Positions 44,353-54,600 of a DNA stretch of 60,195 nucleotides are shown here, in pieces (the first letter of the stretch is position 1; every line of letters begins with the position of its first letter). Source of the DNA: JADLHS01 sp964539515. GTDB lineage: Bacteria > Verrucomicrobiota > Verrucomicrobiia > Limisphaerales > JADLHS01. Below the pieces are notes generated by a model, which was not told the DNA's origin, did not search any database, and worked only from the letters and a program-made list of their open reading frames with translations. Location: assembly GCA_964539515.1 (NCBI GenBank), contig CAZIJO010000008.1, positions 1 through 60,195 of the forward strand, in the 5' to 3' direction. The position numbers were made by a program, and so were the translations under genes.

Positions 44353-46305
44353 ATGTTGACACTTTCCGGCATCAGCAAGGCGTATGGCGGGCGGGTTTTA
44401 TTCGCCGACGTCACGCTGCAAGTGAATCGTCAGGATCGCCTTGGCCTCGTGGGCCCGAATGGTGCGGGCAAGTCCACGCTCTTTTCCCTGATGCTCGGCG
44501 AGGAGTCGGCGGACGACGGCAAGATCATGACCGAGCGCAATGTTGTTATCGGTTATCTGCCGCAGGAAAGCACACCGGTTGCGGAAGAAACGGTGATTGA
44601 AATCGCCACCGCCATTTCGCCCGAGTTCGTCAAGCTCCGCCGCGTGATCAAAGCCTGGGAACACGATCATCCGATTGAAGCCACGCATCCCGAGGATATC
44701 CACGACGACGTTCACGACAAATACAATGAGTTGAACGGGTATCAGATCGAGGCCAAGGCCAAGCAGATTCTCGCCGGCCTCAGCTTCCGGGAAACGGATT
44801 TCGACCGGCCCGCCAAGGAAATGAGCGGCGGCTGGGTGATGCGCGCGCACCTGGCTCGGTTGCTCACGCAGGAGCCGGATCTGTTGATGCTCGACGAACC
44901 GACGAACCATCTCGACCTCGAAGCGTTGCTCTGGTTTCAGGAGTATTTGCAGGGTTATCCCGGCGCCATTCTCGTCATCTCGCACGACCGCGAGTTTCTC
45001 AACAGTCTCGTCGGCGGCATCGTGGAGATTCGCCAGAGCAAACTCCTGCGCTATCGCGGCAATTACGACGAATACCTCGTCCAGCGCGAGGCGGCCGAAG
45101 TGCAACTGCTGGCCGCCTACAAAAATCAGCAACGCGAGATCAACGCCCTCCAGGACTTCGCGCGCCGGTTCGGCGCCAAGGCCTCCAAGGCGTCCCAGGC
45201 GCAGAGCAAGCTCAAGCAGATTGACCGCATGGAGAAGATCGAAGCGCCTGTGAGCGACGACAAGAAAGTCAGCTTCTCGTTCCCGCAGCCGCAACGCAGC
45301 GGGCAGCGCGTGATCCGCATGAAAGACATCCATTTCGCCTACGGGCAGAATGTGGTTTATCGCGGCATCGACTTCGAGGCCGAGCGGGCGCAACGCATCG
45401 TGCTCGTTGGTCCGAATGGCGCGGGAAAATCCACCTTGTTGAAGCTGCTTGCCGCGAACGTCGTGCCCCAAAAGGGGGAGCGGGAACTCGGTCACAACGT
45501 CAAAGCCGGCTACTACTCGCAGTATCGCGTGGAAATGCTCGATCCGAGCCGCAGCGTGCTCGACGAGGCCCTCGACACCCCGTCCCGGGTGACGGAGCAA
45601 TTCGTCCGCACGCTGCTCGGCAGCTTCCTCTTCCGGGGCGACGACGTGTTCAAAAAAGTCAGCGTGTTGAGCGGTGGGGAGAAAAGCCGGCTCGCCTTGG
45701 TGAAGCTGTTGCTCGATCCGCCGAACCTGTTGCTGATGGACGAGCCGACGACGCACCTCGACATGTCAAGCATTGACGCGTTGCTCTATGCCTTGGACCA
45801 GTTCGAGGGCACGCTCATCTTCATCAGCCACGACGTTTATTTCATTCGCGCCCTGGCGAACAAGGTCGTGCATGTCAACGGCGGCCAGCTCACGCACTAC
45901 GCCGGCGATTACCAGTATTATCTCGATAAGACCAAGTCCCTTTCCGCCCGGGCCGCGTTGACCGCGGGCGCCAAAGTGGAGGCCCCGGCCCGTAACCCAG
46001 CGCCCAAACCGACCGTGGATCGCAAGGAGCAGAAGCGCCTCGAAGCGGAGCAACGCCAAGCGCGATCGAACAAGCTCAAAGGCCAGAAGCAGCTGGTGCA
46101 GCAACTGGAGAAGCAGATCCAGGACTTGGAAAAGCGCCAGGCGGAGATTGCCGCCGAACTGGAAAAGCCGGAGACGTATCAAGCGGGCAGCAAGGCGTCG
46201 GAACTGAACCGCGAATTCCGTCACAACGCCGACGATCTCGCCGAGATCACGCCGAAGTGGGAAGCCGCAGCGACCAAGCTGGCGGAGTTAGACGCGGAAG
46301 GGTGA
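44353..46305 (+). CDS. ABC-F family ATPase
   Basis: 650 residues, cytoplasmic, no membrane segments. Two ABC cassettes. The first has Walker A GPNGAGKSTLFSL near residue 36, a degenerate signature MSGGWVMRAHLARLL and Walker B LLMLDEPTNHLDLEALLW. The linker helices (YKNQQREINALQDFARRFG) form the ABC-F arm. The second cassette has GPNGAGKSTLLKLL, LSGGEKSRLALVKLLLDPP and LLLMDEPTTHLDMSSID. A C-terminal coiled coil follows (QKQLVQQLEKQIQDLEKRQ). This architecture suggests a ribosome-associated translation factor of the Uup/YheS kind. The stop is three bases from the convergent PaaK-like stop. Confidence 0.93.
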   Translation: MLTLSGISKAYGGRVLFADVTLQVNRQDRLGLVGPNGAGKSTLFSLMLGEESADDGKIMTERNVVIGYLPQESTPVAEETVIEIATAISPEFVKLRRVIKAWEHDHPIEATHPEDIHDDVHDKYNELNGYQIEAKAKQILAGLSFRETDFDRPAKEMSGGWVMRAHLARLLTQEPDLLMLDEPTNHLDLEALLWFQEYLQGYPGAILVISHDREFLNSLVGGIVEIRQSKLLRYRGNYDEYLVQREAAEVQLLAAYKNQQREINALQDFARRFGAKASKASQAQSKLKQIDRMEKIEAPVSDDKKVSFSFPQPQRSGQRVIRMKDIHFAYGQNVVYRGIDFEAERAQRIVLVGPNGAGKSTLLKLLAANVVPQKGERELGHNVKAGYYSQYRVEMLDPSRSVLDEALDTPSRVTEQFVRTLLGSFLFRGDDVFKKVSVLSGGEKSRLALVKLLLDPPNLLLMDEPTTHLDMSSIDALLYALDQFEGTLIFISHDVYFIRALANKVVHVNGGQLTHYAGDYQYYLDKTKSLSARAALTAGAKVEAPARNPAPKPTVDRKEQKRLEAEQRQARSNKLKGQKQLVQQLEKQIQDLEKRQAEIAAELEKPETYQAGSKASELNREFRHNADDLAEITPKWEAAATKLAELDAEG

Positions 46306-46308
46306 GGT

Positions 46309-47565
46309 TTAAGTCGCGACCCGGCAAGTGAGGCGAAATTTTCCAGATGCCTCTGGCAGCAGCGTTGCGACTGATTCCGTTGTGACGGTGGCTTGCAGTA
46401 ATGCCCCCAGCTGCGTGCGGACTTCCTGCAGATGGCCAATGTCCATACCGCCGCATTCGGGCACGTAGCGCAGGCGATTTTCACCAGCTGGGCTTTGGCG
46501 CAGTTGATAGTGCGCAATTTTGTTCACTCCGGCCAAGCACTGGTCCACCTGCCAGGTCGTCACGCGGCGACCATCGCTCGAACGCAGGGCGTCTCGCAGG
46601 CGTCCGTGAACCACATAATCCGTGCCGAAGGATCGCTCTTGCCGTTGCGCAAGATCTCCAATGCGATAGCGCAGCAGCGGCATGTAGTCATTCGACAACG
46701 TTGTCACGACGAGCTCGCCTACTTCCTGTTCATCCGTATTCGCCAATTCAAGAAACGCTGTGTCGTAGCTCGGCTTCATTTCACCGCGCTCATTTTCCAT
46801 CAGCAGGTGACCGGTTTCCGTCGAGCCGTAGAGGTTGAACACCGGCACGCCGAAGACGCGGGCCAGAATGCGCCGATGTACCACACTCACGAACTCGTAA
46901 CTGCAGAGCACAAACCGCAGTGACGGAAAGCGAAGACCCCGTTGCTCGCAGTAGAGGGCGAATCGTGCGCCGTGCACCGGAGCCACATCGAGAAATTGCG
47001 GTGACCATTCTGAAATTTCCGCCGCCATGCGGGCCAGTTCCGCCTCGCTCAGGAGAAACGGGATGCGCGCCAGATTGACGAACAAGGTGTTGCCGATTGT
47101 CCGCTGGGGGCGTGACTGCCAGACGGTCGGACACGTCAAGCCATTGCAGGCCGGTGACGTAATGGTCGCGCGGCGGGCGTCCGGATGGGCCTCCAGCACC
47201 TGCGCGACGAATTGGTTTAGCCGAAGCGCCCGTGCTTCCTGCTCATTCCACCAGCCCCGACGAAAGATTACCGGCAGCCGTTCCCCGGAAGTACCTGAGG
47301 TGTGTTCCAGCTCAACGAGGTCTTCGGCCAGCAGGGTTTCCAGGTTGCACCCGGGCTCCAGGAAGTTTTCCGGAAAGCCCGTGCGCAGCTCGCGCTTGGT
47401 AATAATCGGGAATTCGCGGAAGCGAGTGTGCCGGGCGACTGAAGCCAGATGGCCTTTCGACGACCGGTGCTCCCGGTAGAGCGGAACTTTTCGCCATCGC
47501 GACAGGCGCGCTTCGAGTTCTACTGCCTGGGTCGCTTCACGTATTAGTTCCGGAGTCGCCAACAC
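46309..47565 (-). CDS. PaaK-like adenylate-forming enzyme
   Basis: 418 residues. P-loop-like motif HTSGTSGERLPVIFRRG, the adenylate-binding FNLYGSTETGHLLMENERG, and the hinge Asp region LRYRIGDLAQRQ with HGRLRDALRSSDGRRV are in the order of the ANL superfamily phenylacetate-CoA ligase/CapK branch. It activates an acid as acyl-adenylate; the substrate is unknown and no CoA-pathway genes are nearby. Convergent with the ABC-F gene. Confidence 0.85.
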   Translation of the reverse strand: MLATPELIREATQAVELEARLSRWRKVPLYREHRSSKGHLASVARHTRFREFPIITKRELRTGFPENFLEPGCNLETLLAEDLVELEHTSGTSGERLPVIFRRGWWNEQEARALRLNQFVAQVLEAHPDARRATITSPACNGLTCPTVWQSRPQRTIGNTLFVNLARIPFLLSEAELARMAAEISEWSPQFLDVAPVHGARFALYCEQRGLRFPSLRFVLCSYEFVSVVHRRILARVFGVPVFNLYGSTETGHLLMENERGEMKPSYDTAFLELANTDEQEVGELVVTTLSNDYMPLLRYRIGDLAQRQERSFGTDYVVHGRLRDALRSSDGRRVTTWQVDQCLAGVNKIAHYQLRQSPAGENRLRYVPECGGMDIGHLQEVRTQLGALLQATVTTESVATLLPEASGKFRLTCRVAT

Positions 47566-47699
47566 GGAACCAATATAGGCACGAATTGCGCTTTGCCAAA
47601 TTGCGGTGCAAGGGCGTTATCTGCCCGCGATCGTCGGTCGTCAAGATTACGCCGCGGCGCGCGGAGATATCGGTCGGGGTGCAGCCACCGCCACCCCGC

Positions 47700-48335
47700 T
47701 TACAGCCGCTTCACGCGGATGTTACGGTAGCGAATGGTGCTCTTGGGATCGTGCCCTTGCAGGCAGAAAGTGCCTTCGTTGAGTTTGCGGGTGTAATCCT
47801 TGCCGGGCTGGGCGCCCTCGGGCTCGACATATTGCAAAACCTTCTTGCCATCGATCAGCACCGTGACCGTGCGGCCCTCAACGATGATTTCCTGCGTCCA
47901 CCATTTACCATCCTGCGCGGCGGTCAGGCCCGTATTGGCAATGTCGTAGAGGCTGCCGGTCTTTTTCCAGTCGCCGTGCGTATTGTTGACCTGGCATTCA
48001 ATGCCCGTCTTGGGCCAGCTCTCGGCTTGATACTTCGTGTGGAAATAAATGCCGCCGTTCGAAACGGGGTCGGTCATGACTTCCACCTTCAGATGGAAAT
48101 TCTTGAAGGGCTGGTCATCCCCGACGTAATAAAGGTGCGCCACCTTTCCGTTTGCCACGAACGCGCCATCCTTGATGGTCCAGGTGCTGGGACTGTCCGT
48201 CGTCACTTTCCAGCCATCAAAGGTCTTGCCGTCCATGAGCGACTTGAAGCCGGGCTCGACGTCGGCGGCCAGAATTGAAGGAGTAGCGGCGAGGGAGACC
48301 ATCAGCGCCAAAGCGGGAGAAAGATATTTTTTCAT
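47700..48335 (-). CDS. DUF1080 (3-keto-disaccharide hydrolase-like) secreted protein
   Basis: 211 residues with a signal peptide (MKKYLSPALALMVSLAATPSILA). The beta-jelly-roll DUF1080 pattern is clear: FKSLMDGKTFDGWKV, NFHLKVEVMTDPVSNGGIYF, GIECQVNNTHGDW, VEGRTVTVLIDGKKVLQY and the terminal STIRYRNIRVKRL. Relatives hydrolyse 3-keto-glycosides or bind glycans; the family is very abundant in Verrucomicrobiota and Planctomycetota. It stands alone here. Confidence 0.92.
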   Translation of the reverse strand: MKKYLSPALALMVSLAATPSILAADVEPGFKSLMDGKTFDGWKVTTDSPSTWTIKDGAFVANGKVAHLYYVGDDQPFKNFHLKVEVMTDPVSNGGIYFHTKYQAESWPKTGIECQVNNTHGDWKKTGSLYDIANTGLTAAQDGKWWTQEIIVEGRTVTVLIDGKKVLQYVEPEGAQPGKDYTRKLNEGTFCLQGHDPKSTIRYRNIRVKRL

Positions 48336-48412
48336 GCCCCGAGACTATTGCGGGGATGGGTCAGCGCCAAGCCAAAAAAGGTCGCGGGCTGAAAGTGAAC
48401 AGGGCTGGACGA

Positions 48413-50536
48413 TTACGGCGTCACGGCATCGCGGTGGATGCGAAAATAACGGACGGGATCGTCAAGATTTGTGCTGAAGGTGCAGCGGTTGCTGGTCGCG
48501 ACCAGATTGGCCATTAATGCGCTCCACGTTGTCAGATTGGTCGAGCTCTCGACCCGGTAAGGCTGGCCGGGCACCGTTTCCCAGCGCAGGGTCACTGCCA
48601 GATTGGTACGCGTCACCGCGAGCAGGCGGAAGGGCCGATCGTACGGATGGTTGAACATTGCCAACACCGGCAGATGATCTGAGGCGGTCACCGCGTCGCC
48701 CGCCAACAACGGTGGGGGCGGATTTGGCAGGAGATCGGTGCGGAACACCTGGCTGCCCGCCAGGTTCGCTGCCAGCAGCGTGTTGGGCAGGATGTAATCA
48801 TAGCGCTTGCTCAGTCCACCGGCGTCCTGGATGGAAAACGTCAGCTCGTTCCCGGTGAACGGATTCACCGGCGTGATCAACTGCAGCCCGGTGGGTGCGC
48901 TCGTGAGACGCTGAATGCTCTGCAGGTTGCTGGCCGGCGGGCGGGCAATGTCCTCATTCATATCCCCGGTCAGGACGTAGGGATGCAAACCGTTTGTGGT
49001 GAGAAAACCCTGCGCGAAGAAGTTCGAAATGGCGCTGGCCTCGGCGGCCCGCCGGGCGGAATCATCGGTGCCCTGCCCGGCCTTCAAATGCACCGTGAAG
49101 ACGTGCAACGGCTGGGGAAAACCCGGCACCGCGATTTGGGCTTCGAACAGGTCGCGGGTGAATCGCCCATCGTAACCAAAATTGGTCAGGCTCGCGGCAT
49201 CCAGCCAGCTCGTGGACCGGGTGATCGGATAACGACTCAGGATCACACTGCGAATAAACCCATCCGAACCGGAATTCGTTGCGAGGTCAAATCCCGGGCG
49301 ATAGGTGGTTACGAAATCCGGCATGTGCGTCCAGCCCGCATTGGTCAGTGGGATTTCCTGGAACGTGATGATGTCGGGGTCGAGATACTGCACCTGCCGG
49401 CCGATGGCCTGCACCTGTGGCGAATTCGTGGTCCAGTCGCTCACGAAATTTCCGTGTGTGTTGTAGCTCAGCAACGTGAAACCGGCGGCGGGCGGATAGA
49501 CGGTTAGAAGGGCCGGCTGACTGCTGGTGACCCCGGCGGTGTTCGTGATGACCACGGTGTAACTGCCGGCATCAAGGGTTGTGACACTCAGCAGCTTGAG
49601 GACGGCCTCCGTTTCGCCATTCAGGTTTGTGCCATTGTGCTGCCATTGATACGCAGGGGCGGGACTGCCCGTGGCCGCAACGGTGAAAATGACATCCGCG
49701 CCAATGGCGACGGTCTGGCTCTCCGGTTGCACGGTGATGACCGGGGCCGCGGGGGGCGCGTTAGAGTCTTGGCTGAAGCTGACGAACAGATCATCCAACG
49801 CAAGCCCGTGGTCGAAGCTGGCGTCATCAACGTCGCGCCACCGCAGGAACAACTCCTGCCCGGGCGCAACCTGGACGCCGGATAGAGCCACGTCGGTAAA
49901 CGCCTGCCGGTTATTCGCCGCATTCCCATCCAGCGCCCCCGCATTGGTGCTAAAACTGGGCGCGGAGAAATTCAGCGCAGCAGAACTGACCCAGGTATTC
50001 GCATTGGCGGCGTCCGCATTTGTTATCGCGCCATTGCTGATGCGATAGGAGAACGCCAGCGTTTGGGACACCGCCGCTCCGCCGTTTCGCCATTGTTCCC
50101 CGGTGTAGGTGACCCGGATGTCGGTTTGCGTGAGTCCAGTGTCGTTCGTAAAACGAATGCCGTAAGCGAAATTGCCGGGCGTGCCGGAAGCCACGGAGCC
50201 CAAGGCACGATCGGAAGAACCGGTGCTGCCAAAGCTGTAAAGCGCGCCGACGGTGCTGGTGCCGCTCTCGGCGCGGTAGGTGGTAACCGCAGACCCGCCG
50301 CTTGTGCGTGAGGCATACCAACCCGGCAGCGTGGCATTGTCCGTCCATGGGTTGCTTGAGCCGCCCGCAAGCAGCGAATTGAAATTCTGGGCGTAGTTGC
50401 CGCCGCTCATGGCTACTTGCGCGCAGGCGGCACCAAACTCTGTTCCCGCCCCGGCCATCAGCAGGACAAAGGACAAAGCCAGCCCGCCTGGCCAGGAGGC
50501 CACAAGGGAGCCAATTACGCCGCGCAAGTGTTTCAT
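48413..50536 (-). CDS. Secreted multidomain protein with Ig-like and endonuclease/exonuclease/phosphatase domains
   Basis: About 707 residues. Signal peptide GLALSFVLLMAGAGTEFGAA. The N-terminal beta-rich part (about 35-255, NYAQNFNSLLAGGS to LALDDLFVSF) resembles the domain often found with extracellular nucleases. An Ig-like domain follows (ITVQPESQTVAIGADVIF, SYTVVITNTAG, about 265-345). The EEP-fold catalytic domain reads FTLLSYNTHGNF, IITFQEIPL, HVFTVHLKAGQG, VLTGDMNEDIA and VTASDHLPVLA, covering the expected Asn, Glu, His, Asp/Asn and Asp-His residues. A C-terminal FN3-like domain ends FRIHRD. Probably an extracellular nuclease or phosphatase. Confidence 0.88.
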   Translation of the reverse strand: MKHLRGVIGSLVASWPGGLALSFVLLMAGAGTEFGAACAQVAMSGGNYAQNFNSLLAGGSSNPWTDNATLPGWYASRTSGGSAVTTYRAESGTSTVGALYSFGSTGSSDRALGSVASGTPGNFAYGIRFTNDTGLTQTDIRVTYTGEQWRNGGAAVSQTLAFSYRISNGAITNADAANANTWVSSAALNFSAPSFSTNAGALDGNAANNRQAFTDVALSGVQVAPGQELFLRWRDVDDASFDHGLALDDLFVSFSQDSNAPPAAPVITVQPESQTVAIGADVIFTVAATGSPAPAYQWQHNGTNLNGETEAVLKLLSVTTLDAGSYTVVITNTAGVTSSQPALLTVYPPAAGFTLLSYNTHGNFVSDWTTNSPQVQAIGRQVQYLDPDIITFQEIPLTNAGWTHMPDFVTTYRPGFDLATNSGSDGFIRSVILSRYPITRSTSWLDAASLTNFGYDGRFTRDLFEAQIAVPGFPQPLHVFTVHLKAGQGTDDSARRAAEASAISNFFAQGFLTTNGLHPYVLTGDMNEDIARPPASNLQSIQRLTSAPTGLQLITPVNPFTGNELTFSIQDAGGLSKRYDYILPNTLLAANLAGSQVFRTDLLPNPPPPLLAGDAVTASDHLPVLAMFNHPYDRPFRLLAVTRTNLAVTLRWETVPGQPYRVESSTNLTTWSALMANLVATSNRCTFSTNLDDPVRYFRIHRDAVTP

Positions 50537-50725
50537 GCAATCGAGCAAACATGAATCGCATACAAAGTTGGCCGGGGAAAGCGCAAGTTGCCCAGGCTTT
50601 GATTGGACGATGGTCGGTTGGGACTGGGTTTCCGCTCGCCGCCCTGCGCTTCTGCGGCGGGCAGAAATCTATTGCCGCTGCCCGGGCCGGGTGCTTTACT
50701 CGGTTCGTCGGAGCTGGCAGTTGCG

Positions 50726-51589
50726 ATGGAAATCAAAATCCAATGCCCTTGCGGTACGCGCTTCAAGTTCGATGTCGAACCGTACCATGGTCGGATGCCG
50801 CAACGCGTGGCCTGTCCCGCCTGCAACGCGGATGCCACCGACGCAGCCAACGCATTCCTGGCGGCAAATCTCCCAGCCGCGCCAGTACCGTCACCCGTTT
50901 CCCCACCGCCACCCGCGCCTGTGCCGGCACCCACCGTGCGTCTCAGTGGGACTGCTTCACCGTCCGCCCCTTCGTCCGGCGCCGCGCCGCCCGTGCGCGC
51001 GTTGTTGGAGCGCACGACGTTCTTCGTTAAAGAACGCGTGGCGCTGCTCAAGCTGACGGATACCTACGACATTCTCGATCCCGTCACCCAGCAGCAAATC
51101 GGCATCGCCCGGGAAGAGCCTCCGGCCTGGGCCAAATGGCTTCGACTGCTGGTCAACAAGCAAATGCTGCCCACCGCGGTGAACATTTACGAAGCGGAAG
51201 GACAACCGCCGGTGGCATCCATCCACCGCAGTTTTACGTTCTTGCGCTCCAAAGTCAGAGTGGTGGGCCCGGGCGGTCAGGCGCTTGGCTATTTCAAAAG
51301 CAAATTTTTTTCCCTCGGCGGCGGTTTTCACGTCTTTGACCACGCCGACCGCAAGGTCGCCGAAGTCAAAGGCAACTGGAAGGGCTGGGACTTCAAGTTC
51401 CTCAACCCGAGTGGGCGCGAAATTGGCAGCGTGACAAAGAAGTGGGCGGGTCTGGGTAAAGAGCTGTTTACGTCCGCGGACAATTACATGATCGCGCTGT
51501 CCGATCTCAGCGGCACGAGTCCCGAGATCAGCGCCCTGTTGCTCGCGGCAGGGTTGGCGATTGACATTGTCTTCAAGGAAAGCAACTAG
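50726..51589 (+). CDS. Phospholipid scramblase/LURP-like domain protein with N-terminal zinc ribbon
   Basis: 287 residues. The N-terminus MEIKIQCPCGTRFKFDVEP with VACPACNADAT is a CPCG/CPAC zinc ribbon (MJ0042-like). A Pro/Ala-rich linker (50-90) follows. The rest (about 95-287) alternates hydrophobic beta strands as in the Tubby-like/scramblase superfamily (FVKERVALLKLTDTYDILDP, FLRSKVRVVGPGGQALGYF, HVFDHADRKVAEVKGNWKGW) and ends with ISALLLAAGLAIDIVFKES. A membrane-peripheral role is inference. ATG 50726 is chosen at the ribbon; the frame is open from 50603. Confidence 0.75.
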   Translation: MEIKIQCPCGTRFKFDVEPYHGRMPQRVACPACNADATDAANAFLAANLPAAPVPSPVSPPPPAPVPAPTVRLSGTASPSAPSSGAAPPVRALLERTTFFVKERVALLKLTDTYDILDPVTQQQIGIAREEPPAWAKWLRLLVNKQMLPTAVNIYEAEGQPPVASIHRSFTFLRSKVRVVGPGGQALGYFKSKFFSLGGGFHVFDHADRKVAEVKGNWKGWDFKFLNPSGREIGSVTKKWAGLGKELFTSADNYMIALSDLSGTSPEISALLLAAGLAIDIVFKESN

Positions 51590-51697
51590 GCCGGGCGAGA
51601 CCTGGCGGGCCGGACGGTCCCATTGATTTGTGCCTTCCGGAGCGCGGGCCGGCAAAATCTTCTTCCAACCTCGCCGCGATGTCGGAACACTTCCGCC

Positions 51698-54600
51698 GTG
51701 ACACTCAAAGAAGCCCAAGCCCGCCACGCCCGGCTCGCCGAAGAAATCCGCCGGCACGATCATGCCTATTATGTGGTCGGCCAACCCGAGCTCACCGACT
51801 ACGAATACGACCGGCTTTATCAGGAATTGCTTGAACTTGAGAAGAGCTTTCCGGCCCTTGTCACCGCCGAGTCACCCAGTCAGCGCGTTGGCGGCGCGCC
51901 GGCGGAGGGCTTTACCCGGGTCAAACACCGCCAGCCGATGTTGTCGCTGGAGAAAGTCGAAGCGGCGGAACATCCCACCCCGGAGGAAGAACCGGATCGT
52001 GCCCGGCGCAACCGGCGGCAGGACGAAAACACGCTGCCCGCGTTGCTGGCGTTCGATACCACGATCCGGAAGCAATTGGGCCGCGACCGCGTTGAATACG
52101 TCATGGAGCCAAAAGTGGACGGGGTTTCGATCAGCGTCCATTACCACCGCGGAAAATTGGAGCTCGGGGTGACGCGGGGCGATGGTGTCTATGGCGACGA
52201 CATCACCGCCAACCTCCGCACGGTGCGGGCGATTCCGCTGGAGTTGCCGCTGAAGAATCCGCCGGAACGGTTGGAAGTACGGGGCGAGGCTTACATGGCC
52301 AGCAAGGATTTCGACGCGCTGAACGCGAAGCTGGCCGCGGCGGGCGAAAAGACCCTGCCCAACGCCCGTAACGCCACCGCCGGCACCCTCAAGCAACTGG
52401 ATCCGCGCATCGTTGCGCAACGGCCGGTTAATGCCGTTTTCTACGCCGTCGGCGCCTGCGAAGGCATCGAGTTTGAATCGCACGCGGAAATGCTCAAGGC
52501 GCTGGCCGGTTTCGGTCTGCCCACGCAAAAGCAATGGTGGCTCTGCCAAGAGATGGCCGAGGTGCTGGAGGTCTATCGCAACCAAATCGTCTGCAATTAC
52601 GAGGAGGAACGCGACCTGCGACGGCAGTTGCCTTACGAAATCGATGGGATCGTCCTCAAGGTGAACCGATTTAAGGATTGTGTGCAGATACCCGGCAAAA
52701 CCCGCGCACCTGGCTACGCCATCGTCCACAAACCCATCCCGTGGATCACGCCCGCCGAAACCACTCTGCGCGGCATCACGGTTCAAGTGGGCCGGACCGG
52801 CGTCCTGACTCCGGTGGCCGAACTGGAACCGGTCTTTGTGCAAGGCTCGACGATTTCGCGCGCCACCTTGCATAACGAGGATGAAATTCGCCGGAAGGAC
52901 ATTCGGATTGGCGACACCGTGGTCATCCGCAAGGCGGGCATGGTGATCCCTGAAGTGTTGGAGGTGTTGAAATCGAAGCGACCCCCAGGCGCGGAGGTGT
53001 TTGATCTCCAAAAGTTCGTCGGTGGCAAATGTCCCGCTTGCGGCGGTCCGATTGCGCGCGAAAAAGTTGCGGACGGCGAAACCGAAGCAGTCGCCTGGCA
53101 ATGTCAGAACGTCGCCGGCTGTCCGGCGCAACTCATGCGCCGCGTCGAGTATTTCGCGCAGCGCAAGGCTTTGGACATCGAATCGCTGGGCGGCATTGTG
53201 GCGGAGAAGCTGGTCGAGCGCGGGCTGGTGAAAGAGCCGCTGGATTTGTTCGATCTCAAGTTGGAACAACTCGCGAAGCTGAATCTCGGCACCGACGAAG
53301 AGCCGCGCACCTTTGGCGAGAAGAACGCCACGAAGATCATCGAAGCGCTGCAACGCGCGAAAACGGCCCCGCTCAACCGGTGGATTCATGCGCTGGCGAT
53401 TGCCGAGATTGGCGAAACCACCGCCAAGCAGCTGGCCGCCACCCACAAAACGCTCGAGGATTTGGCTGACTCCACGGTTCTGCGCGATATTCTGGCGCTC
53501 GGCCACAAGGAAGGCGAGCGGGCGGAAATCAGCCCCCGTTCCCGCAAGAATCCGCCGAAGGATGATCGAGAGAAGACCGCGCGCGAAAAGCGAGACACCG
53601 AACTCAAAGTGGAGATCGCCGAGATTGAAGCGCGTTTGGATGCCAGTGGCTTGAAAGCAAGGTTGCCGGAGGTCGGCCCGGTCGCGGCAGCGAGCGTGTT
53701 GAATTACTTCGCCTCAAAAGGTGGAAAGAAAGTTTTGATCCGAATCCGCGAGCTTGGCATCAAGCCGGGGAATGATATAACCGCCGTCACAGCGGCTGCG
53801 GCTTCCGGCCCGTTAGCCGGAAAGACCGTCGTACTGACCGGCACACTGCCTACTCTTTCGCGCGAGGAAGCAACGGCTATGATCGAAGCGGCGGGCGGAA
53901 AGACGAGCGGAAGCGTGAGCAAGAAAACGGACTTCGTCCTAGCAGGAGAAAATGCCGGGTCAAAGCTAGACAAGGCTCGAGTTCTGGGAGTTGCTCTGAT
54001 TGATGAAGCTGGTTTTGTCCAGATGCTCGCTGGGAACCAGCCGGTGAAGGCTCAAACGCGAAAGGACTACTATTTGGAACCTATTGCTGCTACCAGTCAC
54101 TCCCGAGCGTCCAACCGACAAAAGAAGTTGCTGCGATTCTTTGGCTTTAAGTTTGATGAGGCGCTTTCCGCTGGGGAAGCCGGAAGACAAATCGACCGAC
54201 TGATGGCCGAGAACTCAAATCAGTCGAGATGGGAAAAGTATGTCTATCTTACTAAGGATTTTGATTCGGAAACAGATCAGCTTAAACCCTTCTCTAGAGC
54301 TGAATTGGAAAAGGTGGTTTTGCCGGATGCATGGAGTCACAAGGATGCGATAGGAAGCTACCGGCAAGCTCTTGCCGCAAACGTTTTGGCGGAGGAGTCT
54401 CCCTTTGATAAGCCTGTACCAAGGATCGAATTCAAAGGAAGAAAATTTCTTTTCACCGGAGGGTTTGAGTTTGGTTCTCGTGACAAATGCAGCAAAGCCG
54501 TGGTTCAACTCGGCGGGATTGTAAGTGATCAAAAGAGGGCTACTCAAGCGATCGATTTCCTCGTGATTGGGGCTAAAGGCAATCATGCGTGGAGTAGGCA

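Noticed and set aside
44398..45756. 452-codon minus-strand open frame opposite the ABC-F gene
   Set aside because: Shadow frame; the ABC-F gene has complete Walker and signature motifs on the plus strand.
51872..53506. 544-codon minus-strand open frame opposite ligA
   Set aside because: Shadow frame with biased Arg/His/Asp content; LigA motifs are unambiguous on the plus strand.
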